DNA of 64,000 nucleotides, taken from assembly GCF_016741775.1 (NCBI RefSeq), contig NZ_JAERRK010000014.1:62001-126000 (forward strand), written 5' to 3'. Of the stretch, positions 9,066 to 18,063 are shown in pieces; positions within the stretch are counted from its first letter, which is position 1; every line of letters starts with the position of its first letter. Below the pieces are notes generated by a model. That model was not told the DNA's origin. It ran no database searches and saw only the letters and a list, made by a program, of their open reading frames with translations. Position numbers and translations under genes: made by a program. Source of the stretch: Streptomyces actinomycinicus (GTDB taxonomy: Bacteria; Actinomycetota; Actinomycetes; Streptomycetales; Streptomycetaceae).

Positions 9066-9836
9066 GTGCCTCCCACCGATGCGAGCGCCGGAACCGGCCC
9101 TGCCCCTGCCCAACCGGGCCCCACCGGCCCCCGCGCGGACGTCACGGGCCCTCGAACCTCTCGCTTCCGCGGGTTCACGGTCGAGGACGACGACCCGGAC
9201 AGCGAGGACACGCTGGAGCTGCGACTGCCCACCGAGTTCGTCGCACTGCCCGCCGGCTCGACGGCCGACCTCCTCGACCGAATCCCCTCATGGGGTCCGG
9301 TGATGACCTCCGTAGGGGCTTTCCGCCTGGCCCCCGTACGCATCGAGCAGGATCTGCCGCTCCTCCAGCGCTGGATGAACGACCCCGTCGTCGCGGAGTT
9401 CTGGGAGCTGGCCGGGCCCCGGCACCGGACGGCGGACCACCTGCGGGCTCAACTCGGCGGTGGCGGGCGCAGCGTGCCGTGTCTCGGCGTACTCGACGGC
9501 AGGCCCATGAGCTACTGGGAGATCTACCGGGCAGACCTGGATCCGCTGGCCCGCCACTACTCTGCCCGCCCGCACGACACCGGGATCCACGTCCTCCTCG
9601 GCGACGCCGCGGACCGGGGACGGGGGGTGGGATCCGCCCTGCTCCGAGCCGTAGCCGACCTGATCCTGGACCGGCGCCCCGCGTGCACACGCGTCGTAGC
9701 GGAACCTGCTCTTGGCAACACCCCCTCCGTCTCAGCCTTCCTCAGCGCCGGCTTCCGGTTCGCGGCCGAGATCGACCTGCCGGGCAAACGGGCTGCCCTG
9801 ATGATCCGGGACCGGTCCCTGCGCCAACTGCTGTAG
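9066..9836 (+). CDS. GNAT acyltransferase, siderophore biosynthesis type
   Basis: 256-residue protein of the siderophore-linked GNAT branch (IucB/RhbD-like), which acylates a (hydroxyl)amine before condensation. The first 35 residues are Pro/Ala rich. The catalytic domain shows LLQRWMNDPVVAEFW, SYWEIYRADLDPLARHY and GDAADRGRGVGSALLRA, the last being the acetyl-CoA loop. The GTG at 9066 is supported by GAGAGGAGC just upstream. It closes the three-gene siderophore run. The acyl donor cannot be told from sequence. Confidence 0.88.
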   Translation: MPPTDASAGTGPAPAQPGPTGPRADVTGPRTSRFRGFTVEDDDPDSEDTLELRLPTEFVALPAGSTADLLDRIPSWGPVMTSVGAFRLAPVRIEQDLPLLQRWMNDPVVAEFWELAGPRHRTADHLRAQLGGGGRSVPCLGVLDGRPMSYWEIYRADLDPLARHYSARPHDTGIHVLLGDAADRGRGVGSALLRAVADLILDRRPACTRVVAEPALGNTPSVSAFLSAGFRFAAEIDLPGKRAALMIRDRSLRQLL

Positions 9837-10139
9837 CGTCATGTGACTGCGCGTTCACAATGAGATACGAGCGGCGGTTCCGCGGTGTTCCCGTGATCCC
9901 AGAAATTTCTGAGGGCTCCCCCCGCCCCGGGTTCGCGCCCCTCCCAGCCCCGCCCTGGGCAGCGGCACGAAGCGCATCGCACCACACCCCGACATCAGAC
10001 ACCCCCCCACCAGCCCCACACCCCAGCCACCCCACCGACCCCACCCACTCCACCTGCCCAGGAGCCCGGCCGTGATCCCGCCCCCTCTCCCCGCCATGAC
10101 CACCCGTTTGTCAGTGCAGGGTCGTAGGGTGGTCGGGCT
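9837..10139. other. Non-coding gap with C-rich strand
   Basis: About 300 bases before dinG. From about 9960 to 10060 the top strand is C/A rich with runs such as CCCACCAGCCCCACACC. I see no gene, hairpin terminator or known operator here. Confidence 0.5.
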
Positions 10140-12146
10140 ATGACGAAGCCCTCCCTCTCCGAACTCCTCCACGCCGCCGTCGCCGCCGTCGGCGGTACGG
10201 AGCGCCCTGGCCAGGTGACCATGGCCGAAGAGGTCGCCCAAGCGATCGACGACGGATCCCACCTGCTGGTCCAGGCCGGCACCGGCACCGGAAAGTCGCT
10301 CGGCTATCTCGTGCCCGCGCTCGCGCACGGAGAACGGGTGGTCGTCGCGACGGCCACACTCGCCCTGCAGCGCCAGCTCGTGGAGCGCGACCTGCCGCGT
10401 ACGGTCGACGCCCTGCACCCGCTGCTGCGCCGCCGCCCGGAGTTCGCCATGCTCAAGGGCCGGTCGAACTACCTGTGCCTGCACCGCTTGCACGAGGGGA
10501 TGCCGCAGGACGAGGAGGACGGCCTCTTCGATCAGTTCGAGGCCGCCGCACCCACCAGCAAGCTGGGCCAGGACCTGCTGAGGATGCGGGACTGGGCGGA
10601 CGAGACGGAGACCGGCGACCGGGACGATCTCACGCCGGGCGTCTCCGACCGTGCCTGGGCCCAGGTGTCCGTGTCGTCGCGGGAATGTCTGGGCGCGTCG
10701 AAGTGCGCGTACGGCGCCGAATGCTTCGCGGAGCTGGCCCGTGAGCGTGCCAAGCTCGCCGAGGTCGTGGTCACCAACCACGCGCTGCTGGCCATCGACG
10801 CCATTGAAGGCGCCCCGGTGCTGCCCCAGCACGAGGTGCTGATCGTGGACGAGGCGCACGAACTCGTCTCCCGGGTCACCGGCGTCGCCACCGGAGAACT
10901 CACGCCCGGACAGGTCAACCGTGCCGTGCGCCGCGCCGCCAAACTCGTCAACGAGAAGGCCGCCGACCAGCTCCAGACCGCCGCCGAGGGCTTCGAGCGG
11001 CTCATGGAACTGGCGCTGCCGGGCCGCTTGGAGGAGATCCCGGAAGATCTCGCCTACGCCCTGATGGCGCTGCGGGACGCCGCCCGCACGGTCATCTCGG
11101 CGATGGGAGCCACGCGCGACAAGTCCGTCCAGGACGAGGACGCTGTCCGCAAGCAGGCGCTGGCCTCGGTGGAGACGGTGCACGACGTGGCGGAGCGGGT
11201 CCTGAACGGCTCGGAATGGGACGTCGTCTGGTACGAGCGGCACGACCGCTTCGGCGCCTCCCTCCGGGTCGCCCCCATGTCGGTCTCCGGGCTGCTCAGG
11301 GAAAAGCTCTTCGCCGACCGGGCCGTCGTCCTCGCCTCGGCGACGCTCAAGCTGGGCGGTGACTTCAACGGGGTCGGCGCCTCACTGGGACTCGGCCCGG
11401 AAGGGGCGGAGGGCGAGGACCTGCCCAAGTGGAAGGGTGTGGACGTCGGCTCGCCGTTCGACTACCGCAAGCAGGGCATCCTGTACGTCGCCAAGCATCT
11501 GGCGCGCCCCGCGCGGGACGGCGAGCGCACTGACATGCTGGACGAGCTGAGCGAGCTGATCCAGGCGGCCGGCGGTCGTACGCTCGGCCTGTTCTCGTCC
11601 ATGCGGGCCGCCCAGCTCGCCGCCGAGGAGCTGCGCTCCCGGATCCCCGAGTTCCCGATCCTGCTGCAGGGCGAGGAGACGCTCGGCGAACTGATCAAGA
11701 ACTTCTCGGCCGATCCGAGGACGTGCCTCTTCGGCACGCTGTCGCTGTGGCAGGGCGTCGACGTCCCGGGCCCCAGCTGCCAGCTGGTCGTCATGGACAA
11801 GATTCCCTTCCCGCGCCCCGACGATCCCCTGATGAGTGCCCGGCAGAAGGCGGTGGAGGACGCCGGCGGCAACGGTTTCATGGCGGTGGCCGCGACCCAC
11901 GCCGCCCTGCTGATGGCGCAGGGCGCGGGCCGTCTCGTACGGGCGTCCGGGGACCGGGGCGTGGTCGCCGTCCTGGACCAGCGGCTGGCCACGGCGCGCT
12001 ACGGCGGCTATCTGAAGGCGTCGCTGCCGGACTTCTGGTTCACCACGGACCGCAACCAGGTCCGCAAGTCGCTCGCGGCGATCGACGCTGCGGCGAAGCA
12101 GACGGAGACGGAGCGGACGGGGACGGAGCACGCGGCCGCACAGTGA
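10140..12146 (+). CDS. dinG: DinG/XPD-family ATP-dependent DNA helicase
   Basis: Superfamily 2 helicase of 668 residues, expected to unwind DNA 5'-3' and to resolve R-loops or damaged replication intermediates. Walker A is QAGTGTGKS near residues 45-53; the DEAH box is VDEAHEL; motif VI-like MAQGAGRLVR is near the C-terminus. Between motifs I and II lie four cysteines (NYLCLHR, then ECLGASKC and GAEC), the pattern of the XPD/DinG iron-sulfur domain. The C-terminal 20 residues are Glu/Thr rich. It is convergent with lexA, and its SOS link in E. coli fits the neighbour, but I see no SOS box before it. Confidence 0.94.
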   Translation: MTKPSLSELLHAAVAAVGGTERPGQVTMAEEVAQAIDDGSHLLVQAGTGTGKSLGYLVPALAHGERVVVATATLALQRQLVERDLPRTVDALHPLLRRRPEFAMLKGRSNYLCLHRLHEGMPQDEEDGLFDQFEAAAPTSKLGQDLLRMRDWADETETGDRDDLTPGVSDRAWAQVSVSSRECLGASKCAYGAECFAELARERAKLAEVVVTNHALLAIDAIEGAPVLPQHEVLIVDEAHELVSRVTGVATGELTPGQVNRAVRRAAKLVNEKAADQLQTAAEGFERLMELALPGRLEEIPEDLAYALMALRDAARTVISAMGATRDKSVQDEDAVRKQALASVETVHDVAERVLNGSEWDVVWYERHDRFGASLRVAPMSVSGLLREKLFADRAVVLASATLKLGGDFNGVGASLGLGPEGAEGEDLPKWKGVDVGSPFDYRKQGILYVAKHLARPARDGERTDMLDELSELIQAAGGRTLGLFSSMRAAQLAAEELRSRIPEFPILLQGEETLGELIKNFSADPRTCLFGTLSLWQGVDVPGPSCQLVVMDKIPFPRPDDPLMSARQKAVEDAGGNGFMAVAATHAALLMAQGAGRLVRASGDRGVVAVLDQRLATARYGGYLKASLPDFWFTTDRNQVRKSLAAIDAAAKQTETERTGTEHAAAQ

Positions 12147-12152
12147 TGGCAC

Positions 12153-12182
12153 GGTGGTCTGACCGGCGCGGGTCAGACCACC
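12153..12182 (+). terminator. Terminator after dinG
   Basis: Perfect 12-bp arms GGTGGTCTGACC and GGTCAGACCACC around a 6-base loop, 7 bases after the dinG stop. Confidence 0.8.
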
Positions 12183-12223
12183 CCCCTTTGGGGAGCCATC
12201 CCCGGCCGTTTCGGACATGCGCA

Positions 12224-12257
12224 GGGCCCCGGAACCGGCGCAGGGGTTCCGGGGCCC
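12224..12257 (-). terminator. Terminator after lexA
   Basis: Perfect 13-bp arms GGGCCCCGGAACC and GGTTCCGGGGCCC with an 8-base loop, about 40 bases beyond the lexA stop in the direction of lexA transcription. Confidence 0.8.
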
Positions 12258-12296
12258 GGTCAGGGGGGCGAGCGGTGCGCCCGCCCGCCGCAGCCG

Positions 12297-13076
12297 TCAC
12301 ACGCGGCGCAGCACGGCGACGACCTTGCCCAGGATGGTCGCGTCGTCGCCTGGGATCGGCTCGTAGGCGGCGTTGTGGGGGAGGAGCCAGACGTGGCCGT
12401 CCTCCCGCTTGAAGCGCTTGACGGTGGCTTCGCCGTCGAGCATGGCGGCCACGATGTCGCCGTTCTCGGCGACCGGCTGGCGACGGACGGTTACCCAGTC
12501 TCCGTCGCAGATCGCAGCTTCGATCATCGAGTCGCCGACGACCTTGAGGACGAACAGTTCGCCGTCACCGACGAGCTGGCGGGGGAGGGGGAAGACGTCC
12601 TCGACGGACTCCTCCGCGAGGATCGGACCACCGGCGGCGATACGGCCGACCAGCGGGACGTACGACGCGGCGGGCTTGCCTGCGGTGTCCGTGGGCTGCA
12701 CGGTCACCGCCTGGTCGGACCCGCGGACCTCGTATGCGCGCGGACGGTGCGGGTCACGGCGCAGGAAGCCCTTGCGCTCCAGTGCCATGAGCTGGTGGGC
12801 GACCGAGGACGTGCTCGAAAGGCCGACGGCCTGGCCGATCTCCCGCATCGACGGCGGGTAGCCGCGCCGCTGTACAGAGTCCCTGATGACCTCGATCACC
12901 CGGCGCTGCCGGTCGGTGAGTCCCGAGCTGTCCGCCCGGATGCCTGGAGGTCGGCCCGGCAGGGAGCGCTTGTGCCCCTCGGGATTCGTGGCTTCGTTCA
13001 TCGCGTGTACCGGCTCGACTCGGCCCTGGGAGCGGTCCTGGGCGGTGATGGTGGCACTGTCTGCGGTGGTGGTCAC
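12297..13076 (-). CDS. lexA: SOS repressor LexA
   Basis: 259-residue transcriptional repressor of the DNA damage response, cleaved when RecA is activated. The winged helix lies near residues 52-118, with SMREIGQAVGLSSTSSVAHQL as the HTH. The cleavage pair is Ala148-Gly149 in GRIAAGGP, and the S24 dyad is Ser183 in GDSMIEA and Lys220 in EATVKRF. The GTG at 13076 follows GAGAGGGG and gives the length usual for Streptomyces LexA; the longer frame to 13145 would run into its own operator region. An SOS box lies 61 bases upstream, indicating autoregulation. Confidence 0.97.
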   Translation of the reverse strand: MTTTADSATITAQDRSQGRVEPVHAMNEATNPEGHKRSLPGRPPGIRADSSGLTDRQRRVIEVIRDSVQRRGYPPSMREIGQAVGLSSTSSVAHQLMALERKGFLRRDPHRPRAYEVRGSDQAVTVQPTDTAGKPAASYVPLVGRIAAGGPILAEESVEDVFPLPRQLVGDGELFVLKVVGDSMIEAAICDGDWVTVRRQPVAENGDIVAAMLDGEATVKRFKREDGHVWLLPHNAAYEPIPGDDATILGKVVAVLRRV

Positions 13077-13136
13077 GTCGGCCCCTCTCGATGGTCTCCC
13101 TGCTGGACAACGGTAGTTGCTTTCGAAAGGTTGCGC

Positions 13137-13151
13137 CAAACACACGTTCGA
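13137..13151 (-). promoter_or_regulatory. LexA SOS box
   Basis: Read on the lexA strand the site is TCGAACGTGTGTTTG, matching the actinobacterial SOS box CGAAC-N4-GTTYG. It lies between the lexA start and the upstream region, as expected for LexA autorepression. Confidence 0.8.
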
Positions 13152-13487
13152 GTGAAAAAGTGCGTTTCACCTGACGTGATCGTGTGTCCGGGTGTATGGC
13201 GCACGCGACACCGGGCGGGCAAAAGTGCCCATTGTTGTACTCTTCACCGCCGGGGTTGCCGACCTTGTGGGTCGTGTGCCCAGTCTGCCATCCGGAACCT
13301 CTCGGTCCGGGATTCGGGGCCCTTCTGTGCGGGAGTGGCACGCGCCCTCCCCGCGGTGCCCACGCTATCGCCGCATGCGCCATAGAGGTACGGCCCCGCG
13401 TGCGCGTGTCTGCGCTGGTCGCCGGCAGTGCCCGCCGCGTGCCCCCTCGCCGCGACACGCGTATCTGCCTCGGTGTATGAGCCAATC

Positions 13488-13534
13488 CCCACATCTAGTG
13501 GTTGGATGGCTACAGCAGCCCACAAGTTGTGGTC
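13488..13534 (+). promoter_or_regulatory. Two NrdR boxes upstream of nrdR-nrdJ
   Basis: Two 16-bp imperfect palindromes, CCCACATCTAGTGGTT at 13488-13503 and CCCACAAGTTGTGGTC at 13519-13534, start exactly 31 bp apart, that is three helical turns. This geometry is typical of NrdR box pairs that control ribonucleotide reductase genes. They precede nrdR by about 105 bases, so NrdR likely represses its own operon with nrdJ. Confidence 0.8.
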
Positions 13535-13639
13535 CCCCGGGTCGGGGATGGCTCGGCGATCGCCTATGCTTAGGGCTGCTTCGCGGGGCCCACGGGTCCT
13601 GCGAGGCTGTTGAGTCTGCTGTGAGGAGGGTTGGAGATC

Positions 13640-14191
13640 ATGCACTGCCCCTTCTGCAGGCACCCCGACAGCCGCGTGGTCGACAGTCGTACGACCGACG
13701 ACGGCACGTCGATCCGCAGGCGCCGCCAGTGCCCCGACTGCTCCCGTCGTTTCACGACCGTGGAGACGTGCGCGCTGATGGTGGTCAAGCGGTCCGGAGT
13801 CACGGAGCCTTTCAGCCGTACCAAGGTCATCAACGGCGTGCGCAAGGCGTGCCAGGGGCGGCCTGTCACCGAGGACGCACTCGCCCAGCTCGGCCAGCGG
13901 GTCGAGGAGGCGGTGCGCGCGACCGGAAGCGCCGAGCTGACCACCCACGACGTGGGCCTGGCCATACTCGGCCCGTTGCAGGAACTCGACCTCGTCGCTT
14001 ATCTGCGGTTCGCCTCCGTCTACCGGGCGTTCGATTCGCTCGAGGACTTCGAGGCCGCCATCGCGGAGCTGAGGGAAGCGACGAGAGGCCCCGCCGTGGA
14101 CGACGGAGACGCGGCGGCGGGGAGCCAGGAAGACGATCGCGGGCCCGGAGGGACCACGCAGGTCCCGGAGCCCGTCCACGCCGCCGACTGA
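13640..14191 (+). CDS. nrdR: Transcriptional repressor NrdR
   Basis: 183-residue nucleotide-sensing repressor of ribonucleotide reductase genes. The N-terminal zinc ribbon has Cys3, Cys6, Cys31 and Cys34 (MHCPFC and QCPDC), and an ATP-cone follows at about residues 47-136 (VVKRSGVTEPFSRTKVINGV). The last 30 residues are an acidic Gly/Asp tail seen in Streptomyces versions. The ATG at 13640 gives the canonical MHCPFC start; AGGAGG lies 10 bases upstream. nrdJ follows 160 bases later in the same direction. Confidence 0.97.
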   Translation: MHCPFCRHPDSRVVDSRTTDDGTSIRRRRQCPDCSRRFTTVETCALMVVKRSGVTEPFSRTKVINGVRKACQGRPVTEDALAQLGQRVEEAVRATGSAELTTHDVGLAILGPLQELDLVAYLRFASVYRAFDSLEDFEAAIAELREATRGPAVDDGDAAAGSQEDDRGPGGTTQVPEPVHAAD

Positions 14192-14297
14192 CCGGCGGGC
14201 CGGAACCGGGCGGAGACCCCGATTCCGGCCGGTAGGCGGCGGACGAAGACCTGTTGCGGGTGGCAGCTGAGGGTGCCCGCGACGCAAGACAGAACAT

Positions 14298-14321
14298 GTG
14301 CCCCTGGGAACATCGGGGCAC
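14298..14321 (+). other. Hairpin in the nrdR-nrdJ gap
   Basis: GTGCCCC and GGGGCAC form a 7-bp stem around the 10-base loop TGGGAACATC, 30 bases before the nrdJ start. It has no U tract, so an mRNA processing or attenuation role is more likely than simple termination, but this is a guess. Confidence 0.45.
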
Positions 14322-14351
14322 TTCAGGGCGTTTTGCCCACAGGGAGGCGGC

Positions 14352-17240
14352 ATGACAGAGACGGCGAGCGGTCCGGCACGAGGTTCCCGAGCCAAGGGCG
14401 CCAAGGCCACCAAGGGGCTGCGTATCGAGCGCATCCACACCACCCCCGGCGTACACCCGTACGACGAGGTCGCGTGGGAGCGCCGTGACGTCGTCATGAC
14501 CAACTGGCGCGACGGCTCGGTCAACTTCGAGCAGCGTGGCGTCGAGTTCCCCGACTTCTGGTCGGTGAACGCGGTCAACATCGTCACCAGCAAGTACTTC
14601 CGAGGTGCTGTCGGCACCCCGCAGCGCGAGGTCAGCCTCAAGCAGCTGATCGACCGCATCGTGAAGACGTACCGGAAGGCCGGTGAGGACTACAAGTACT
14701 TCGCCTCGCCCGCCGACGCCGAGATCTTCGAGCACGAGCTGGCGTACGCCCTCCTGCACCAGATCTTCAGCTTCAACAGCCCCGTCTGGTTCAACGTCGG
14801 TACCCCGCAGCCCCAGCAGGTCTCCGCCTGCTTCATCCTGTCCGTCGACGACTCCATGGAGTCGATCCTCGACTGGTACAAGGAAGAGGGCATGATCTTC
14901 AAGGGCGGCTCCGGCGCCGGCCTGAACCTCTCCCGTATCCGCTCCTCCAAGGAGCTGCTGTCCTCCGGTGGCAACGCCTCCGGCCCCGTCTCCTTCATGC
15001 GCGGCGCCGACGCCTCCGCCGGCACCATCAAGTCCGGTGGTGCCACCCGCCGCGCCGCCAAGATGGTCGTGCTCGACGTCGACCACCCCGACATCGAGGA
15101 CTTCATCCAGACGAAGGTCAGCGAGGAGGAGAAGATCCGCGTCCTGCGTGACGCGGGCTTCGACATGGACCTGGGCGGCGACGACATCACGTCCGTCCAG
15201 TACCAGAACGCCAACAACTCGGTCCGCGTGAACGACGAGTTCATGAACGCGGTGCAGAACAGCGGCAAGTTCGGCCTGCGCGCCCGCATGACCGGTGAGG
15301 TCATCGAAGAGGTCGACGCCAAGTCGCTCTTCCGCAAGATCGCGGAGGCCGCCTGGGCCTGCGCCGATCCGGGCATCCAGTACGACGACACCATCAACAA
15401 CTGGCACACCTGCCCCGAGTCCGGCCGGATCACCGCGTCGAACCCGTGCAGCGAGTACATGCACCTGGACAACACGTCCTGCAACCTGGCCTCGCTGAAC
15501 CTGATGAAGTTCCTGAAGGACGACGGCAAGGGCAAGCAGTCCTTCGAGACCGAGCGCTTCCAGAAGGTCGTCGAGCTGGTCATCACCGCGATGGACATCT
15601 CGATCTGCTTCGCGGACTTCCCGACCCAGAAGATCGGCGAGAACACGCGCGCGTTCCGCCAGCTGGGCATCGGCTACGCCAACCTCGGCGCCCTGCTGAT
15701 GGCCACCGGCCACGCCTACGACTCAGACGGCGGCCGCGCCCTGGCCGGCGCCATCACCTCCCTCATGACGGGTACGGCCTACCGCCGCTCCGCCGAGCTG
15801 GCCGAGGTCGTCGGCACCTACGACGGCTACGCCCGCAACGCCGACGCCCACAAGCGCGTCATGAAGCAGCACGCCGACGCCAACGGTACGGCCGTCCGCA
15901 TGGACGACCTGGACACCCCGGTGTGGGCCGCCGCCACGGAGGCCTGGCAGGACGTCCTGCGTCTCGGCGAGAAGAACGGTTTCCGTAACTCCCAGGCGTC
16001 CGTGCTCGCCCCGACCGGCACCATCGGTCTGGCGATGTCCTGCGACACCACCGGTGTCGAGCCCGACCTCGCCCTGGTGAAGTTCAAGAAGCTCGTCGGC
16101 GGCGGCTCGATGCAGATCGTCAACGGCACCGTCCCGCAGGCCCTGCGCCGCCTGGGCTACCAGGAGGAGCAGATCGAGGCGATCGTCGCCCACATCGCCG
16201 AGCACGGCAACGTGATCGACGCCCCCGGTCTGAAGCACGAGCACTACGAGGTGTTCGACTGCGCCATGGGCGAGCGCGCCATCTCCCCGATGGGCCACGT
16301 CCGCATGATGGCCGCGATCCAGCCGTGGATCTCCGGCGCCATCTCCAAGACGGTCAACATGCCGGAGACGGCGACCGTCGAGGAGGTCGAGGAGATCTAC
16401 TTCGAGGCCTGGAAGCTCGGCGTCAAGGCGCTCGCGATCTACCGCGACAACTGCAAGGTCGGCCAGCCGCTGTCGGCCAAGAAGAAGGACGCCGAGGAGA
16501 AGAAGGCCGAGCAGCCCGCGGCCGTCGAGACCAAGGTCGAGAAGGTCGTCGAGTACCGCCCGGTCCGCAAGCGCCTCCCCAAGGGCCGTCCCGGCATCAC
16601 CACGTCCTTCACGGTCGGCGGTGCCGAGGGCTACATGACCGCCAACTCCTACCCCGACGACGGTCTCGGCGAGGTCTTCCTGAAGATGTCCAAGCAGGGT
16701 TCGACCCTGGCGGGCATGATGGACGCCTTCTCCATCGCCGTCTCGGTCGGCCTGCAGTACGGCGTGCCCCTGGAGACGTACGTCTCCAAGTTCACCAACA
16801 TGCGCTTCGAGCCGGCCGGTATGACGGACGACCCGGACGTGCGGATGGCCCAGTCGATCGTCGACTACATCTTCCGTCGCCTGGCGCTGGACTTCCTGCC
16901 CTTCGAGACCCGCTCCGCGCTCGGCATCCACTCCGCCGAGGAGCGCCAGCGGCACCTGGAGACCGGCTCCTACGAGCCGGCCGAGGACGAGGTCGACGTC
17001 GAGGGCCTGGCCCAGTCGGCCCCGCGCGCCCAGGAGCTGAAGGCGGTCGTCACGCCGAAGGCCGAGTCCGAGGCGGCCAAGCCCGCCCCGCAGCAGGCGC
17101 ACACCAGCGCCGAGCTGGTGGAGATGCAGTTGGGCATCCAGGCCGATGCCCCGCTGTGCTTCTCCTGCGGTACGAAGATGCAGCGGGCCGGTTCCTGCTA
17201 CATCTGCGAGGGCTGCGGCTCGACCAGCGGCTGCAGCTGA
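14352..17240 (+). CDS. nrdJ: Class II (B12-dependent) ribonucleotide reductase NrdJ
   Basis: 962-residue adenosylcobalamin-dependent ribonucleoside-diphosphate reductase, which makes deoxynucleotides without oxygen being needed or damaging it. Diagnostic parts are SGGNASGPVSFMRGADA, the active-site segment NPCSEYMHLDNTSCNLASLNL spread over 20 residues, SVLAPTGTIGLAMSCDTTG and YRDNCKVGQPLS. The C-terminus is a cysteine cluster, CFSCGTKM and CYICEGCGSTSGC, the redox-active/zinc tail of the actinobacterial class II enzymes. A Lys/Glu-rich linker (KKKDAEEKKAEQ) splits the chain near residue 720. The ATG at 14352 follows AGGGAGGCGG. Regulated with nrdR through the NrdR boxes. Confidence 0.97.
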   Translation: MTETASGPARGSRAKGAKATKGLRIERIHTTPGVHPYDEVAWERRDVVMTNWRDGSVNFEQRGVEFPDFWSVNAVNIVTSKYFRGAVGTPQREVSLKQLIDRIVKTYRKAGEDYKYFASPADAEIFEHELAYALLHQIFSFNSPVWFNVGTPQPQQVSACFILSVDDSMESILDWYKEEGMIFKGGSGAGLNLSRIRSSKELLSSGGNASGPVSFMRGADASAGTIKSGGATRRAAKMVVLDVDHPDIEDFIQTKVSEEEKIRVLRDAGFDMDLGGDDITSVQYQNANNSVRVNDEFMNAVQNSGKFGLRARMTGEVIEEVDAKSLFRKIAEAAWACADPGIQYDDTINNWHTCPESGRITASNPCSEYMHLDNTSCNLASLNLMKFLKDDGKGKQSFETERFQKVVELVITAMDISICFADFPTQKIGENTRAFRQLGIGYANLGALLMATGHAYDSDGGRALAGAITSLMTGTAYRRSAELAEVVGTYDGYARNADAHKRVMKQHADANGTAVRMDDLDTPVWAAATEAWQDVLRLGEKNGFRNSQASVLAPTGTIGLAMSCDTTGVEPDLALVKFKKLVGGGSMQIVNGTVPQALRRLGYQEEQIEAIVAHIAEHGNVIDAPGLKHEHYEVFDCAMGERAISPMGHVRMMAAIQPWISGAISKTVNMPETATVEEVEEIYFEAWKLGVKALAIYRDNCKVGQPLSAKKKDAEEKKAEQPAAVETKVEKVVEYRPVRKRLPKGRPGITTSFTVGGAEGYMTANSYPDDGLGEVFLKMSKQGSTLAGMMDAFSIAVSVGLQYGVPLETYVSKFTNMRFEPAGMTDDPDVRMAQSIVDYIFRRLALDFLPFETRSALGIHSAEERQRHLETGSYEPAEDEVDVEGLAQSAPRAQELKAVVTPKAESEAAKPAPQQAHTSAELVEMQLGIQADAPLCFSCGTKMQRAGSCYICEGCGSTSGCS

Positions 17241-17272
17241 CGGTGAGTGCCGGACAGGTGTGATGCACCTGT

Positions 17273-17310
17273 GAGGGCGGTGGACCTGGTCATACGGGTC
17301 CACCGCCCTC
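17273..17310. terminator. Terminator between nrdJ and terD
   Basis: Perfect 14-bp arms GAGGGCGGTGGACC and GGTCCACCGCCCTC with a 10-base loop, between convergent genes. A smaller hairpin (CAGGTG/CACCTG) lies at 17255-17271. Confidence 0.85.
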
Positions 17311-17376
17311 GGCGTTCCGGACCACCGAGGGGCGACGGCCCTGGCCGCCGCCCCCTGCTTCACCGGAGCAACGTCG

Positions 17377-17910
17377 TCAGGGCTGGTGTGCCCGGCCCAT
17401 GACCCGGGTGTAGGTGGCCGGGTCCTCGTCGAAGCCGTGCACCCCGGGGCGGATGGACCAGTTGCCGGAGTCGTCCCTCGCGAACTCGGCGATCGTGGCG
17501 GCCGTCGCCCCGGGGACCGTGCCGAAGTCGTCCTCGGCGAGCACGGTGTAGCCCTCGCGGATGCGCACGGCCGGATTCAGCACCTCCCCGAATCGCTTGT
17601 CCCCGGTCCGCTGCTGGATGACGACACCCACCACCACGCGCGCGTACCGGCCGTCGAGCCGGTCGAGTTCGAGCGTCATGATCTCGTCCCAGCCGAAGCC
17701 CTTCCCGTCCGTGCTGTCACGGTTGAGGTAGATCGTGCCGTCCGGCGAGCGGCTGTCGAAGTGCACCAGATAGGCCGGCGTCCCGTACGCGTCACCGGAC
17801 ACGAACGTCGCGGCGACGATGTCGAGGTCGGTCGGTGGCCGACCGGCCGGACTGGGATCCCACTTGAGGGCGACCTCCACCTTGCGAATTCCCTTGCTGA
17901 AGCCGGTCAC
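17377..17910 (-). CDS. TerD-family calcium-binding stress protein
   Basis: 177-residue TerD-domain protein. Members bind calcium through clustered acidic residues and appear in tellurite/stress-resistance and cell-surface differentiation systems of Streptomyces. The start VTGFSKGIRKVEVALKWDPSP carries DLDIVAATF, and SPDGTIYLNRDSTDGKGFGWDE and LELDRL hold the acidic Ca-binding loops. The GTG at 17910 follows GGGGAAG. No other ter gene is adjacent, so it stands alone. The precise role in Streptomyces is not known from the sequence. Confidence 0.88.
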   Translation of the reverse strand: MTGFSKGIRKVEVALKWDPSPAGRPPTDLDIVAATFVSGDAYGTPAYLVHFDSRSPDGTIYLNRDSTDGKGFGWDEIMTLELDRLDGRYARVVVGVVIQQRTGDKRFGEVLNPAVRIREGYTVLAEDDFGTVPGATAATIAEFARDDSGNWSIRPGVHGFDEDPATYTRVMGRAHQP

Positions 17911-18063
17911 CAGGCTTCCCCTTCCCCCTTGTGGCTTCCTCGTCCCCAACTCCCGTGCAGCAGGGGCTCCTTGCCCATCGTGCCACGTGCGCGGGGTCGT
18001 GCGCGCGGACGATCTCCGCCCGAGCGTGACCGGCGCCACGCTCGGTGGCCGTACGATGGCGCG

